From: Paenibacillus segetis
Lineage (GTDB): Bacteria; Bacillota; Bacilli; Paenibacillales; Paenibacillaceae
DNA length: 64,000 nt
Reading direction: 5' to 3'
Assembly: GCF_014639155.1 (NCBI RefSeq)
Contig: NZ_BMFT01000001.1
Coordinates: 2,852,001 to 2,916,000 of the forward strand
Below, piece after piece: positions 57,468 to 64,000 of the stretch. The notes beneath the pieces were generated by a model. The model ran no database searches and was not told where the DNA came from. It was given only the letters and a program-made list of their open reading frames with translations. Numbering within the stretch: position 1 is the stretch's first letter; each line of letters begins with the position of its first letter. Position numbers and translations under genes: made by a program.

Positions 57468-59159
57468 TTAATGTTCTAGTAGGTATGCACGAGAGTATTC
57501 AACTGCACCGCTATAGTCAACAATTACATTTTTCAAATAAGGTTTCACAAGTGAAACATTTGTATAGTAGTACAACGGCATTACTGCCATGTTGTCTTTA
57601 ATAAGGAGAGTCTCTGCTTTGGCAAAGTTATCATCACGCAATTTAACGTCGTCAGTAGCCTTAGCCTCAGCGATCAATTTATCAAACTCTTCATTCTTAA
57701 AGCCAATATCGTTGTTTCCGCTTGTGGAAGTCCATAGATCCAAGAATGACATCGGATCACTGTAATCCGCAGTCCATCCACCACGAGCAACTTGATAGTT
57801 CAAGTTACGACGGTTTTCCAAATAAACGCCCCACTCTTGGTTTTCTGTTTTCACATCAACACCAAGGTTGTTTTTCCACATATCAGCAATAGCCAATGCA
57901 ATTTTCTTATGGCCTTCACTTGTGTTATAGATCAATGTAACTTCAGGAAGTTTAGTGTAACCTTCTTCCTTCATACCTTCTTCAAGAAGCTTTTTAGCTT
58001 CGTCATAGTTTTCTTGGAAATATTCGCTGTCCTTATGCTCAGTACGGAATTCACCGTCTGCACCAGCAATACCTGGAGGTACAAAACCATAGGCAGGAAT
58101 TTGACCACCCAAGGTTACCTTGTCTACAAGGTCTTGACGACTAATCGCCATTGCGAATGCTTTACGAATCTTCGCGTTATCAAAAGGCTTAGCTGTTACG
58201 TTAAATTGATAAAAATACATACTAGCAATACCTTTAGAATTGAATTCATCTTTAAGTTCATTTTTTACAATTGGAATTTGGTCCGTTGGGATTTCGCCGT
58301 TTGGTTGACCCGCACGATCCAATTCACCATTTCTGTAACTGGTAAGTTCAGTAGCACCACTGTCAACTAAAGACATAACGATACTAGTCAACTTAATGCT
58401 TTCGTTGTCCCAGTATTTGTCATTCTTAGCTACTACAATTTCTTGACCTTTAGTCCAAGTTTGTAGAGTAAATGGTCCATTTACGATCATTTTATCTTTA
58501 TTAACTGCCCATTTAGGATCTTCTTTAACCGATTGATGTACTGGGAAGTACGTATAGAAAGAAGTTAGTCCCAAGAAATAAGGTGTTGGAGCAGCAAGTT
58601 TAACTTCCAACGTGTTATCATCAATTGCTTTAACGCCTACTTCACTAAAATCTTTAATTGTTCCTTCATTGAAGGCTTGAGCATTTTCAATATAATACAA
58701 TTGATAAGCATAAGGAGCTGCTGGAGTTGTATTAGGACTGAGAACGCGTTCCCATGCAAATACGAAATCGTTCGCTGTTACAGGATCACCATTACTCCAA
58801 GTTGCACCTTGACGAAGGTGGAACGTATAAGTTGTTCCATCTATTTCCCATTTCTCTGCTGCTGCAGGAATCGGTTGACCAGATTCGTCCATACGTGTAA
58901 GACCTTCATACATCATATTGAGTACTGTATGAGCTTGACTGTCTTGTGCTTGAGCAGGATCAAATGTTGGTGGTTCTGCAGCCAAGTTAATTCTGAGTGT
59001 TTGGTCAGCCGCCAATACTTCCTCGACATTGCCATTACTTCCTGCATTTGTGCCACCGTTTGCTGAATTACCCTTGTCATTAGATCCACAAGCTGAGAGC
59101 AGCGTGCCGACCGCAAGAACAAGAGTCAACAAAAGCAATAAACTTTTATTCTTCTTCAT
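57468..59159 (-). CDS. oppA: Peptide ABC transporter substrate-binding lipoprotein OppA/DppE-like
   Basis: 563 residues. Lipoprotein signal peptide with LLSAC (Cys at about residue 24). SBP family 5 signature: LNMMYEGLTRMDESGQPIPAAAEKWEIDGTT region and YTFHLRQGATWSNGDPVTANDF (separate stretches). It captures peptides outside the membrane. Peptides of the sporulation and quorum class are possible ligands, but no specificity can be read. Confidence 0.94.
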   Translation of the reverse strand: MKKNKSLLLLLTLVLAVGTLLSACGSNDKGNSANGGTNAGSNGNVEEVLAADQTLRINLAAEPPTFDPAQAQDSQAHTVLNMMYEGLTRMDESGQPIPAAAEKWEIDGTTYTFHLRQGATWSNGDPVTANDFVFAWERVLSPNTTPAAPYAYQLYYIENAQAFNEGTIKDFSEVGVKAIDDNTLEVKLAAPTPYFLGLTSFYTYFPVHQSVKEDPKWAVNKDKMIVNGPFTLQTWTKGQEIVVAKNDKYWDNESIKLTSIVMSLVDSGATELTSYRNGELDRAGQPNGEIPTDQIPIVKNELKDEFNSKGIASMYFYQFNVTAKPFDNAKIRKAFAMAISRQDLVDKVTLGGQIPAYGFVPPGIAGADGEFRTEHKDSEYFQENYDEAKKLLEEGMKEEGYTKLPEVTLIYNTSEGHKKIALAIADMWKNNLGVDVKTENQEWGVYLENRRNLNYQVARGGWTADYSDPMSFLDLWTSTSGNNDIGFKNEEFDKLIAEAKATDDVKLRDDNFAKAETLLIKDNMAVMPLYYYTNVSLVKPYLKNVIVDYSGAVEYSRAYLLEH

Positions 59160-59202
59160 CTTAACCGGTTCCCCCTACGAAGTTTTGTGTATATGGTTTA
59201 AG

Positions 59203-59232
59203 ATTATACAACCAGTGGTCAAAAAAATCCAA
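59203..59232 (-). promoter_or_regulatory. SigA-type promoter of oppA
   Basis: TTGGAT (59227-59232) and a perfect TATAAT (59203-59208) with an 18-base spacer. A 9-bp inverted repeat GACATTTTT/AAAAATGTC at 59272-59295 lies upstream of it. Confidence 0.6.
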
Positions 59233-59398
59233 TAAAAATTTTACACGATCGGACAAAATCCTCCAAAATGCGACATTTTTTTTAACAAAAATGTCTAATC
59301 TACATTATTGACTTTTTGGGATCACTTAACAAAGGTTAATGTTATTCGATATTCAAATGTGTTCTTCACTTTCTTTATTATGTTTAACTAAGAAGTCC

Positions 59399-59782
59399 CT
59401 AAATATGTAATATAGCTGCAATAAAACCGATTAAAAATAAAACCACGTACGCCACACCTGTGCCCGCAAATGCTAACCTCCATACAACTCTAAGCAGTTT
59501 TCTTACATTCACTTTTCCTTTTAGACGATTCTGCGCACCACCGATTAAACCACCAATAATCAGCAGAATGAGTACGATAAGATAAATACCAAAACCCGAA
59601 TTAAATACGTTATTGAACAAAGCGGATACCGAAAAAATCAGAAAAAACGTTGTCACATCCATCGCAAGCTTTATAGCGACCTTCTTGTCCCGTTTCAGAT
59701 GGTAATGAATGAAATAGACCAACAAAAAAGGGATAACGGGCATAATAGACAGAACAATAAAAGGAGTAACTACAAGACCCAT
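59399..59782 (-). CDS. DUF3397-like small membrane protein
   Basis: 127 residues from ATG 59782, 7 bases after AGGAGGT. Four hydrophobic helices (about residues 5-25, 40-60, 64-82, 100-125) with basic loops. Size, topology and the place beside panE and the bshC-mraZ region fit the DUF3397 family. Function unknown. The 66-bp tandem repeats lie in its upstream region, probably in its leader or promoter. Confidence 0.65.
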   Translation of the reverse strand: MGLVVTPFIVLSIMPVIPFLLVYFIHYHLKRDKKVAIKLAMDVTTFFLIFSVSALFNNVFNSGFGIYLIVLILLIIGGLIGGAQNRLKGKVNVRKLLRVVWRLAFAGTGVAYVVLFLIGFIAAILHI

Positions 59783-59797
59783 GTTCCACCTCCTAAA

Positions 59798-60008
59798 AGT
59801 TTTGTGAGCAATACCTCTTTGAATAAAAACTTCGAGCAAAACTCACCTCGTAAGCATATGCTTAGTTTTGTGAGCAATACTTCTTTGAATAAAAACTTCG
59901 AGCAAAACTCACCTCGTAAGCATATGCTTAGTTTTGTGAGCAATACCTCTTTGGATAATCTTCGAATGAAACTTGCTTCAAAAGCATACGCTTAGTTTTA
60001 TGAACAAA
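59798..60008. repeat. Tandem repeat array, units of 66, 66 and 64 bp plus a partial unit
   Basis: AGTTTTGTGAGCAATAC recurs at 59798, 59864 and 59930. A diverged partial copy starts at 59994. Each complete unit ends with the palindrome AAGCATATGCTT (exact in units 1 and 2, AAGCATACGCTT in unit 3). It also contains AGTTTTG and its complement CAAAACT, so each can fold. The first two units differ by about one base. Confidence 0.9.
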
Positions 60009-60015
60009 GCATGTT

Positions 60016-61011
60016 CTATTTTCTAACTTGATCTGTTGATGTTAAGCCTCGAATTAACCGCCATACCATTTCATGTCCTGGTGCAGGAACACCTTTTGAA
60101 CGGGCCATTTCTACCAAGCGGCCATTGATAAAATCCACCTCAGTTGGCGCGCCTTGAAGGACATCATTTAGCATCGAAGAAACATTACTTGCAGTGGAGC
60201 GGCACACCTCTAATATTTGCTCGTATAAAGCAGGATCATATAATATGCCGTTTGCCCGGTAAATAGCTTCGCCTTCAACACAAAGCTGTCTGAGCAAGTC
60301 TCTTCGCTCGTCAGTATCCAATAATTCACCGTTAGGAATTCTCCATAATGCAGTCAATGGATTGATCACCGCATTAATCATTAGTTTCCTAAAAATTTCC
60401 CTATCGATGTCTTTCGACAAAAAGGCGGGGAATCCTGCATTTACTAGGATTTTTACTAAACTTTCTCCGTTTATGACCCCGTTCAGTTCCAGATTTTCAT
60501 CATTTTGGAGATGGGTATGACTACTGCGTCCAACAACTCCTATTGTCGTCTTCCCTACTCCTGATCGAATTACACTTTGAGCACCGATTCGTGTGGCCCC
60601 TTCAGTTGTAACTGCTGCATGTATTTCTTTTCCATCTAATAACATGGATATTTTTTTAAGATGACCTATCCCATTTTGAAAACAAACCGTCTCTGATTTT
60701 GGTCCGTGTAGCGTCTTAATCAAAGTTAATAATTCTTCATCAATATGCCGTTGTTTTGTTGTGATGAATACCCAATCTGCTGCTTGGTTCTTACGCAAAG
60801 CTAACTCTGCTTGGCCTTGGTATACGCAGAATTTATTAGAATTAATCACTTTGGGATGACCACCTTTTTCCCCCAGCGAAATACCATCTTTTATCAGCAG
60901 TTCTGCTTGCTCTAATGTTCTTGTCCAAAAAGTAACTTCATGACCCGCCTCTACAAGTTTCGCTCCAAAAAGTAAGCCTAACGCTCCCGCTCCAACAATC
61001 TCGAATTTCAT
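60016..61011 (-). CDS. panE: 2-dehydropantoate 2-reductase
   Basis: 331 residues from ATG 61011, behind AAAGGTGG. Rossmann motif FEIVGAGALGLLFGAKL, catalytic Lys region RKLMINAVINPLTALWRIPNGEL and the C-terminal SSMLNDVLQGAPTEVDFINGRLVE are typical. It reduces ketopantoate to pantoate with NADPH for pantothenate and CoA. It corresponds to B. subtilis ylbQ. Confidence 0.92.
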   Translation of the reverse strand: MKFEIVGAGALGLLFGAKLVEAGHEVTFWTRTLEQAELLIKDGISLGEKGGHPKVINSNKFCVYQGQAELALRKNQAADWVFITTKQRHIDEELLTLIKTLHGPKSETVCFQNGIGHLKKISMLLDGKEIHAAVTTEGATRIGAQSVIRSGVGKTTIGVVGRSSHTHLQNDENLELNGVINGESLVKILVNAGFPAFLSKDIDREIFRKLMINAVINPLTALWRIPNGELLDTDERRDLLRQLCVEGEAIYRANGILYDPALYEQILEVCRSTASNVSSMLNDVLQGAPTEVDFINGRLVEMARSKGVPAPGHEMVWRLIRGLTSTDQVRK

Positions 61012-61087
61012 GCCCAGCCCACCTTTTCCAAGCTTTGTAAATCCATAAAACACCATACTTCCTTTATACCAAACATTCTTATACAAA

Positions 61088-61121
61088 CACAAAAAAATCC
61101 TGCCGAGATTGGCAGAATTTA
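61088..61121 (-). terminator. Terminator after rsfA
   Basis: AATTCTGCC / GGCAGGATT with an AATCTC loop, followed by TTTTTTTG on the minus strand. Lies between rsfA and panE. Confidence 0.82.
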
Positions 61122-61136
61122 TTTTGTCTAGTTAGT

Positions 61137-61790
61137 CTATTCAATTCGTTCTAAGTTACCATTTGCATCCATCTTAAATCTTGTCTTTGATTCATCTTCC
61201 TCTTCATTCAGAAAAGCAAGACGGCGAGCCCGGTCCATAATTTGAATTAGCGCTTTATAGTCGTCATTAACAACCCTATAATCCGTCTGCACTTCGTTCA
61301 CTTGAGCCGATAGCCTAGTATTATGTTTGCGTAGTAGGTCTAGCTCCTCTTCCCTCTCACGCAATTCTTTCTCTAAAGATTTCATATGCCGATTCGTTTC
61401 TTGCACTGTATTCTTCCATCCCCGCAAAAACCGGATAACAGCATCGATGGAAATCGTTTCTTCCGTTACCCCTTCACTTCTATAGATTCCTTCTTCCAGT
61501 TCAACCGAAGCTAAGGAAGCGATTGCCGAATTGCCCGCGATTGAGCCTTGTTTCTTTAGATAATTACGTTTTTGTCTTTGTGCCTTAGCGATCCCGATAG
61601 CAGCGTCATATTTTTTACGAATACAACTGTTCCAGCGGAAACCACAGGCTGCGGCAGTCCTACCGATTCGTTCACCTACTTCTTCAAACGCAGTAAGTTG
61701 TGTACTACCCTCTCGTATATGCCGCAAGGTTACTTCTGCCAATATCAAATCATCTTCCGTACTCCAAGCATCTTGTCTCACAGCTGTCAT
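61137..61790 (-). CDS. rsfA: RsfA-family prespore-type transcriptional regulator
   Basis: 217 residues from ATG 61790, with AGGAGGT upstream. An N-terminal Myb/SANT-like DNA-binding domain (AWSTEDDLILAEVTLRHIREG, RTAAACGFRWNSCIRKKY) is followed by a long coiled coil (about residues 115-185). RsfA of B. subtilis tunes SigF-dependent genes in the forespore. This could be RsfA or a paralogue such as YlbO, which sits beside panE there. Confidence 0.85.
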   Translation of the reverse strand: MTAVRQDAWSTEDDLILAEVTLRHIREGSTQLTAFEEVGERIGRTAAACGFRWNSCIRKKYDAAIGIAKAQRQKRNYLKKQGSIAGNSAIASLASVELEEGIYRSEGVTEETISIDAVIRFLRGWKNTVQETNRHMKSLEKELREREEELDLLRKHNTRLSAQVNEVQTDYRVVNDDYKALIQIMDRARRLAFLNEEEDESKTRFKMDANGNLERIE

Positions 61791-62134
61791 GCTATAAATA
61801 CCTCCTAACGACATCTAATTACCGTCTTCTAATACCGTCATGCAGCCGGCGGTCTCCGGCGGGCTTATGCTCAAAAGATCTTCTTACTCCATTTCTATGC
61901 CTCTGAAAGAGTTCATAGAATCTATTTGATACTATTTTGTATATCCAAAAAAAGTTAATGGCATACATCCATAAGATGAGATGTACACAATAGTGGACAA
62001 AACTATTACAAAAATCACATTTTCATGTCGTGAATATGGTTTTTATTGACTTTTCGTTTACACTTATTGGGGATACGGGTATAATAATATCCAGAGGTTT
62101 AAAACGTGTATACATATGAAGGGGGTACTTATTC
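61791..62134. other. Divergent promoter region between rsfA and the DUF2626 gene
   Basis: Holds the DUF2626 promoter at 62057-62085 and a GC-rich inverted repeat (GCCGG...CCGGC, about 61850-61870) in the rsfA leader. A weak minus-strand candidate promoter TTGGAT/TAGATT lies near 61920-61950. No gene. Confidence 0.5.
62057..62085 (+). promoter_or_regulatory. SigA-type promoter of the DUF2626 gene
   Basis: TTTACA (62057-62062) and TATAAT (62080-62085) with a 17-base spacer. Leader of about 45 bases. Confidence 0.8.
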
Positions 62135-62371
62135 GTGGCACGCATGTTCCGCGTCCTTGGTTTTTTCACACTCGTCATTGGTCTCATGGCCTTCGCAGGT
62201 GACTTAATTGAAATGGCCCTGTTATTTTTCTTACAAACAGCTTTTTTCGTTCTTTTTGGATACCTAAAGTTTACAGAGAGAACCTATATCCTGCTATTCT
62301 GGGGATACATGATTGTTGCATTTACAGGCTTTAGCTATTGGACGATTTTTCAAATGGGCTTACCGCTCTAA
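62135..62371 (+). CDS. DUF2626-type small membrane protein
   Basis: 78 residues from GTG 62135 (AAGGGGG upstream). Three hydrophobic helices. The N-terminus MARMFRVLGFFTLVIG and the pattern FGYLKFTERTYIL fit the DUF2626 family of Bacilli. No known function. Own promoter and terminator: a single-gene unit that is probably well expressed. Confidence 0.75.
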   Translation: MARMFRVLGFFTLVIGLMAFAGDLIEMALLFFLQTAFFVLFGYLKFTERTYILLFWGYMIVAFTGFSYWTIFQMGLPL

Positions 62372-62417
62372 GTGCCAACGAAGGCAAGTACATCCCTACT
62401 TAAACAATGTATTTTAA

Positions 62418-62448
62418 GACGATCCGACATCATGTTGGATCGTCTTTT
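62418..62448 (+). terminator. Terminator of the DUF2626 gene
   Basis: GACGATCC(G)ACA / TGT(T)GGATCGTC around TCA, followed by TTTT on the plus strand. Confidence 0.85.
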
Positions 62449-62531
62449 CGTTACGTCCAAAAAGACATGCTGATATTTCCTGTCCTACCATCATATATAT
62501 ACTTACATCAACTTAGGGGAGAGGATCGCTC

Positions 62532-63614
62532 TTGATCAGACGAATCATATCCTTATTAGTTCTGCTCCCACTTCTGACCTTATTTTGTTTCCCCACTCCA
62601 TCACTTGCAACTACTCTATCCGTAGAAGAACAAGCCATATTAGAAAAAAGTTTATCTATCATAGAAATTGACAGAGAAATCGCTCGGATCGAAATCAGTC
62701 AACAGGAGACAGAAAGATCCGTTAACGTGCTCTCACAACAGCTTGCAGAGAAGGACAAACAAATTACGGTCAGCCGGGAACAAGCGGGAAACAGGATCAA
62801 AGCATACTACATGGGAGAACGAGAAACCTTGCTAGATGCCCTCCTATCGGTGGACAGCTTAAGAGACTTCTTCGATGTCTTAGATTATTATCAAATTATC
62901 ACCGAGAGGGACAAAGACATCCTAGGGAGCTACAAAGCTGAATACAAAACCCTAAAGAAAACAAAGGAAAAATTGAATTCACAATCGGAGGAACTAGCAA
63001 AATCGAAGGACAATTTACTTAAGCAGAGAGAACGTGTAGCTTCCCTTCAACAAAGCGTTGACAGTTCACTTAACCTAAGTGCAGATCCAGAGAAATTAAA
63101 GACCTTGATCCAGGAACTCACAACTTATTGGGAAAATGAAGGTTTGAATGAAGTACGTCGTTATTTCAAAGCACTTTCTTCAGCGATGTCAGACTTCCCT
63201 GATTTTTTGCAGGATCATAAGGACAGCTTAACCTCTGTTAATGGAGGGTACACTCTACTTGTGCGGGAAGAGGAGTTGAACAACTTCCTCCATGAGAAAC
63301 AGGAATTATTAAGTAATATGTCTTTTCAATTTGGAGATTCAAAAATTGTTGTACAAGGGAGTAGAGAGGGGTTTGACCTTAAGGTAGAAGGACATTATAC
63401 AATAGAAAATGAGCCTATGAATTCCATCAGTTTTCATGTTGATCGGCTTGTGTTCAATGGACTTGAGCTCCCTGACACAACTTGCCGGGAACTCGAGAAT
63501 GACTTTGATCTTGGTTTTTATCCCAAAAAAATAGTTCCCTTTATAGAAGCCACCGACGTGACAATTACAAAAGGAACTTTAAGTGTAAAATTAAAGATAT
63601 CTTTAAAAACATAA
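62532..63614 (+). CDS. Secreted coiled-coil protein (PcsB/EnvC-like N-terminal coiled coil)
   Basis: 360 residues from TTG 62532, behind GGGGAGAGG. Signal peptide ending about SLA (residues 24-26), then a long coiled coil (about residues 32-75 and 120-180) separated by a helix bundle containing RIKAYYMGERETLLDALLSVDSLRDFFD, which resembles the hydrolase-activating coiled coils of PcsB/EnvC proteins. The C-terminal half is a globular domain I do not recognise. No peptidase domain is present. A role in the cell envelope is inferred. Confidence 0.7.
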   Translation: MIRRIISLLVLLPLLTLFCFPTPSLATTLSVEEQAILEKSLSIIEIDREIARIEISQQETERSVNVLSQQLAEKDKQITVSREQAGNRIKAYYMGERETLLDALLSVDSLRDFFDVLDYYQIITERDKDILGSYKAEYKTLKKTKEKLNSQSEELAKSKDNLLKQRERVASLQQSVDSSLNLSADPEKLKTLIQELTTYWENEGLNEVRRYFKALSSAMSDFPDFLQDHKDSLTSVNGGYTLLVREEELNNFLHEKQELLSNMSFQFGDSKIVVQGSREGFDLKVEGHYTIENEPMNSISFHVDRLVFNGLELPDTTCRELENDFDLGFYPKKIVPFIEATDVTITKGTLSVKLKISLKT

Positions 63615-63616
63615 GC

Positions 63617-64000
63617 TCATTTATTCGGAATGTCTTCTAGTGTCTCTTCAAGTGTATCTTCATGTGTCTCTTCAGGTGTATCTTTTTCAATTTGAGATAA
63701 TCGATCTTTATATAGCTTTGAATTTATTGTACCTCTTAAAAATTGTTCAGTAATTCCTGCGAATTCATTCATCTGAACAGGAAGTGTAGCTCCCACAGGC
63801 AGGGTTCCTCCCTGCCTATTCACCAATGTGGCCGGAATCCATTCCGGTAGATTATTCTTGGAAGAGTCATAGTAAAGAGATTTAAGCACTGGAAGATGCC
63901 TAGTTGTCTCATACCAATTCCGCTGCCCCGCTTGATTAGTCATTTCCGAAATCCATACCCCTGCGGCCTCTGCATTATCAGTCTGGGCTGAAACTACAAA
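63617..64000 (-). CDS. C-terminal part of an extracellular solute-binding protein (family 1), 5' end outside window
   Basis: The minus-strand frame is open from the window edge to TGA at 63617 (127 codons seen). Segments such as NAEAAGVWISEMTNQAGQRNWYETTRHLPVLKSL and VQMNEFAGITEQFLRG (given as separate family-like stretches) resemble the end of family 1 binding proteins for sugars. The tail consists of four 12-bp repeats coding (D/E)TxE. It ends two bases from the stop of the convergent 62532 gene. The family call is moderate because only the C-terminus is visible. Confidence 0.6.
   Translation of the reverse strand, partial: FVVSAQTDNAEAAGVWISEMTNQAGQRNWYETTRHLPVLKSLYYDSSKNNLPEWIPATLVNRQGGTLPVGATLPVQMNEFAGITEQFLRGTINSKLYKDRLSQIEKDTPEETHEDTLEETLEDIPNK

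Noticed and set aside
57792..58370. 192-codon plus-strand frame antisense to oppA
   Set aside because: It is fully inside a well-supported gene, rich in Cys/Phe, with no ribosome site or known family.
59699..59995. Plus-strand frame with repeated peptide units (NTSLNKNFEQNSPRKHML)
   Set aside because: The peptide repeat is a by-product of the 66-bp DNA repeats, because 66 is divisible by three. The start lies inside the opposite gene and lacks a ribosome site.
59798..60008. CRISPR array
   Set aside because: The units are contiguous 66-bp copies without unique spacers and no cas gene is nearby.

Overview
The window comes from a spore-forming, low-to-moderate GC Gram-positive bacterium, most probably Paenibacillus or a close relative (inference). 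The reasons are the sporulation sigma factors SigE and SigG with SpoIIGA, a sporulation-type SEDS protein and SpoVD-like PBP, bacillithiol synthesis (BshC), an S-layer-anchored GH18 enzyme, strong AGGAGG-type ribosome sites with frequent GTG/TTG starts, and a PyrR-regulated pyr operon. From memory, the long minus-strand backbone follows the order of the Bacillus subtilis rsfA-panE-bshC-mraZ-dcw-spoIIG-ylm-divIVA-ileS-lspA-rluD-pyr region. The lineage-specific insertions are therefore easy to see: the opp operon, ahcY, murA, a small plus-strand lipoprotein gene, a DUF5665 gene and a dapL-type aminotransferase. No rRNA, tRNA, transposase, phage gene or CRISPR array was found.

Layout by coordinate. 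1-2713 (minus): ABC ATPase, lipoprotein adaptor and the start of an FtsX-type permease. 2919-4541 (plus): secreted SLH/GH18 protein. 4629-13556 (minus): pyr operon pyrR-pyrB-pyrC-carA-carB-pyrF-pyrE, with promoter, PyrR-binding loop and attenuator. It has no dihydroorotate dehydrogenase gene. 13766-16818: dapL-like aminotransferase, rluD and lspA (minus). 17025-18114: a DksA/TraR-type protein (plus) facing a DUF5665 protein (minus). 18275-21785: ileS of the IleS2 type behind a T-box leader. 21799-26293: divIVA, ylmH, ylmG, sepF, yggS, pgeF, then a repeat-rich gap and ylmC. 26558-27178: plus-strand lipoprotein. 27238-29867: sigG, sigE, spoIIGA. 30083-49879: dcw cluster in transcription order mraZ, rsmH, ftsL, pbpB, spoVD, murE, murF, mraY, murD, spoVE/ftsW, murG, murB, murA, divIB, ftsA, ftsZ. 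50319-53274: ahcY and bshC. 53427-59159: oppA-B-C-D-F. 59399-61790: DUF3397-like protein, panE, rsfA. 62135-63614 (plus): DUF2626 protein and a secreted coiled-coil protein. 63617-64000: the C-terminal part of a probable sugar-type binding protein.

How the genes work together. The dcw cluster makes the lipid-linked peptidoglycan precursor (MurE, F, MraY, D, G; MurA and MurB for the first committed steps), polymerises and crosslinks it (SEDS protein, PBPs) and assembles the Z-ring (FtsZ, FtsA, SepF, DivIVA, DivIB, FtsL). spoIIGA-sigE-sigG sits directly downstream, so division and sporulation control are adjacent. The pyr operon supplies UMP and hence UDP-sugars. The opp operon imports peptides.

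The control elements that can be read directly are the pyr attenuator, the ileS T-box, four 10-bp-phased MraZ-type boxes before mraZ, a wide-spacer spoIIG-like promoter, a SigF-like promoter before sigG, and two Spo0A-box cores just inside the predicted oppB transcript.

I did not find a clearly new multi-gene system. The least explained material is non-coding: a degenerate hairpin-repeat cluster at 25.5-25.9 kb, three 66/64-bp tandem repeats at 59.8-60.0 kb that share a 13-mer with that cluster, and two long near-perfect palindromes at 43.65 kb and 50.1 kb that look like miniature mobile elements or dispersed repeats.
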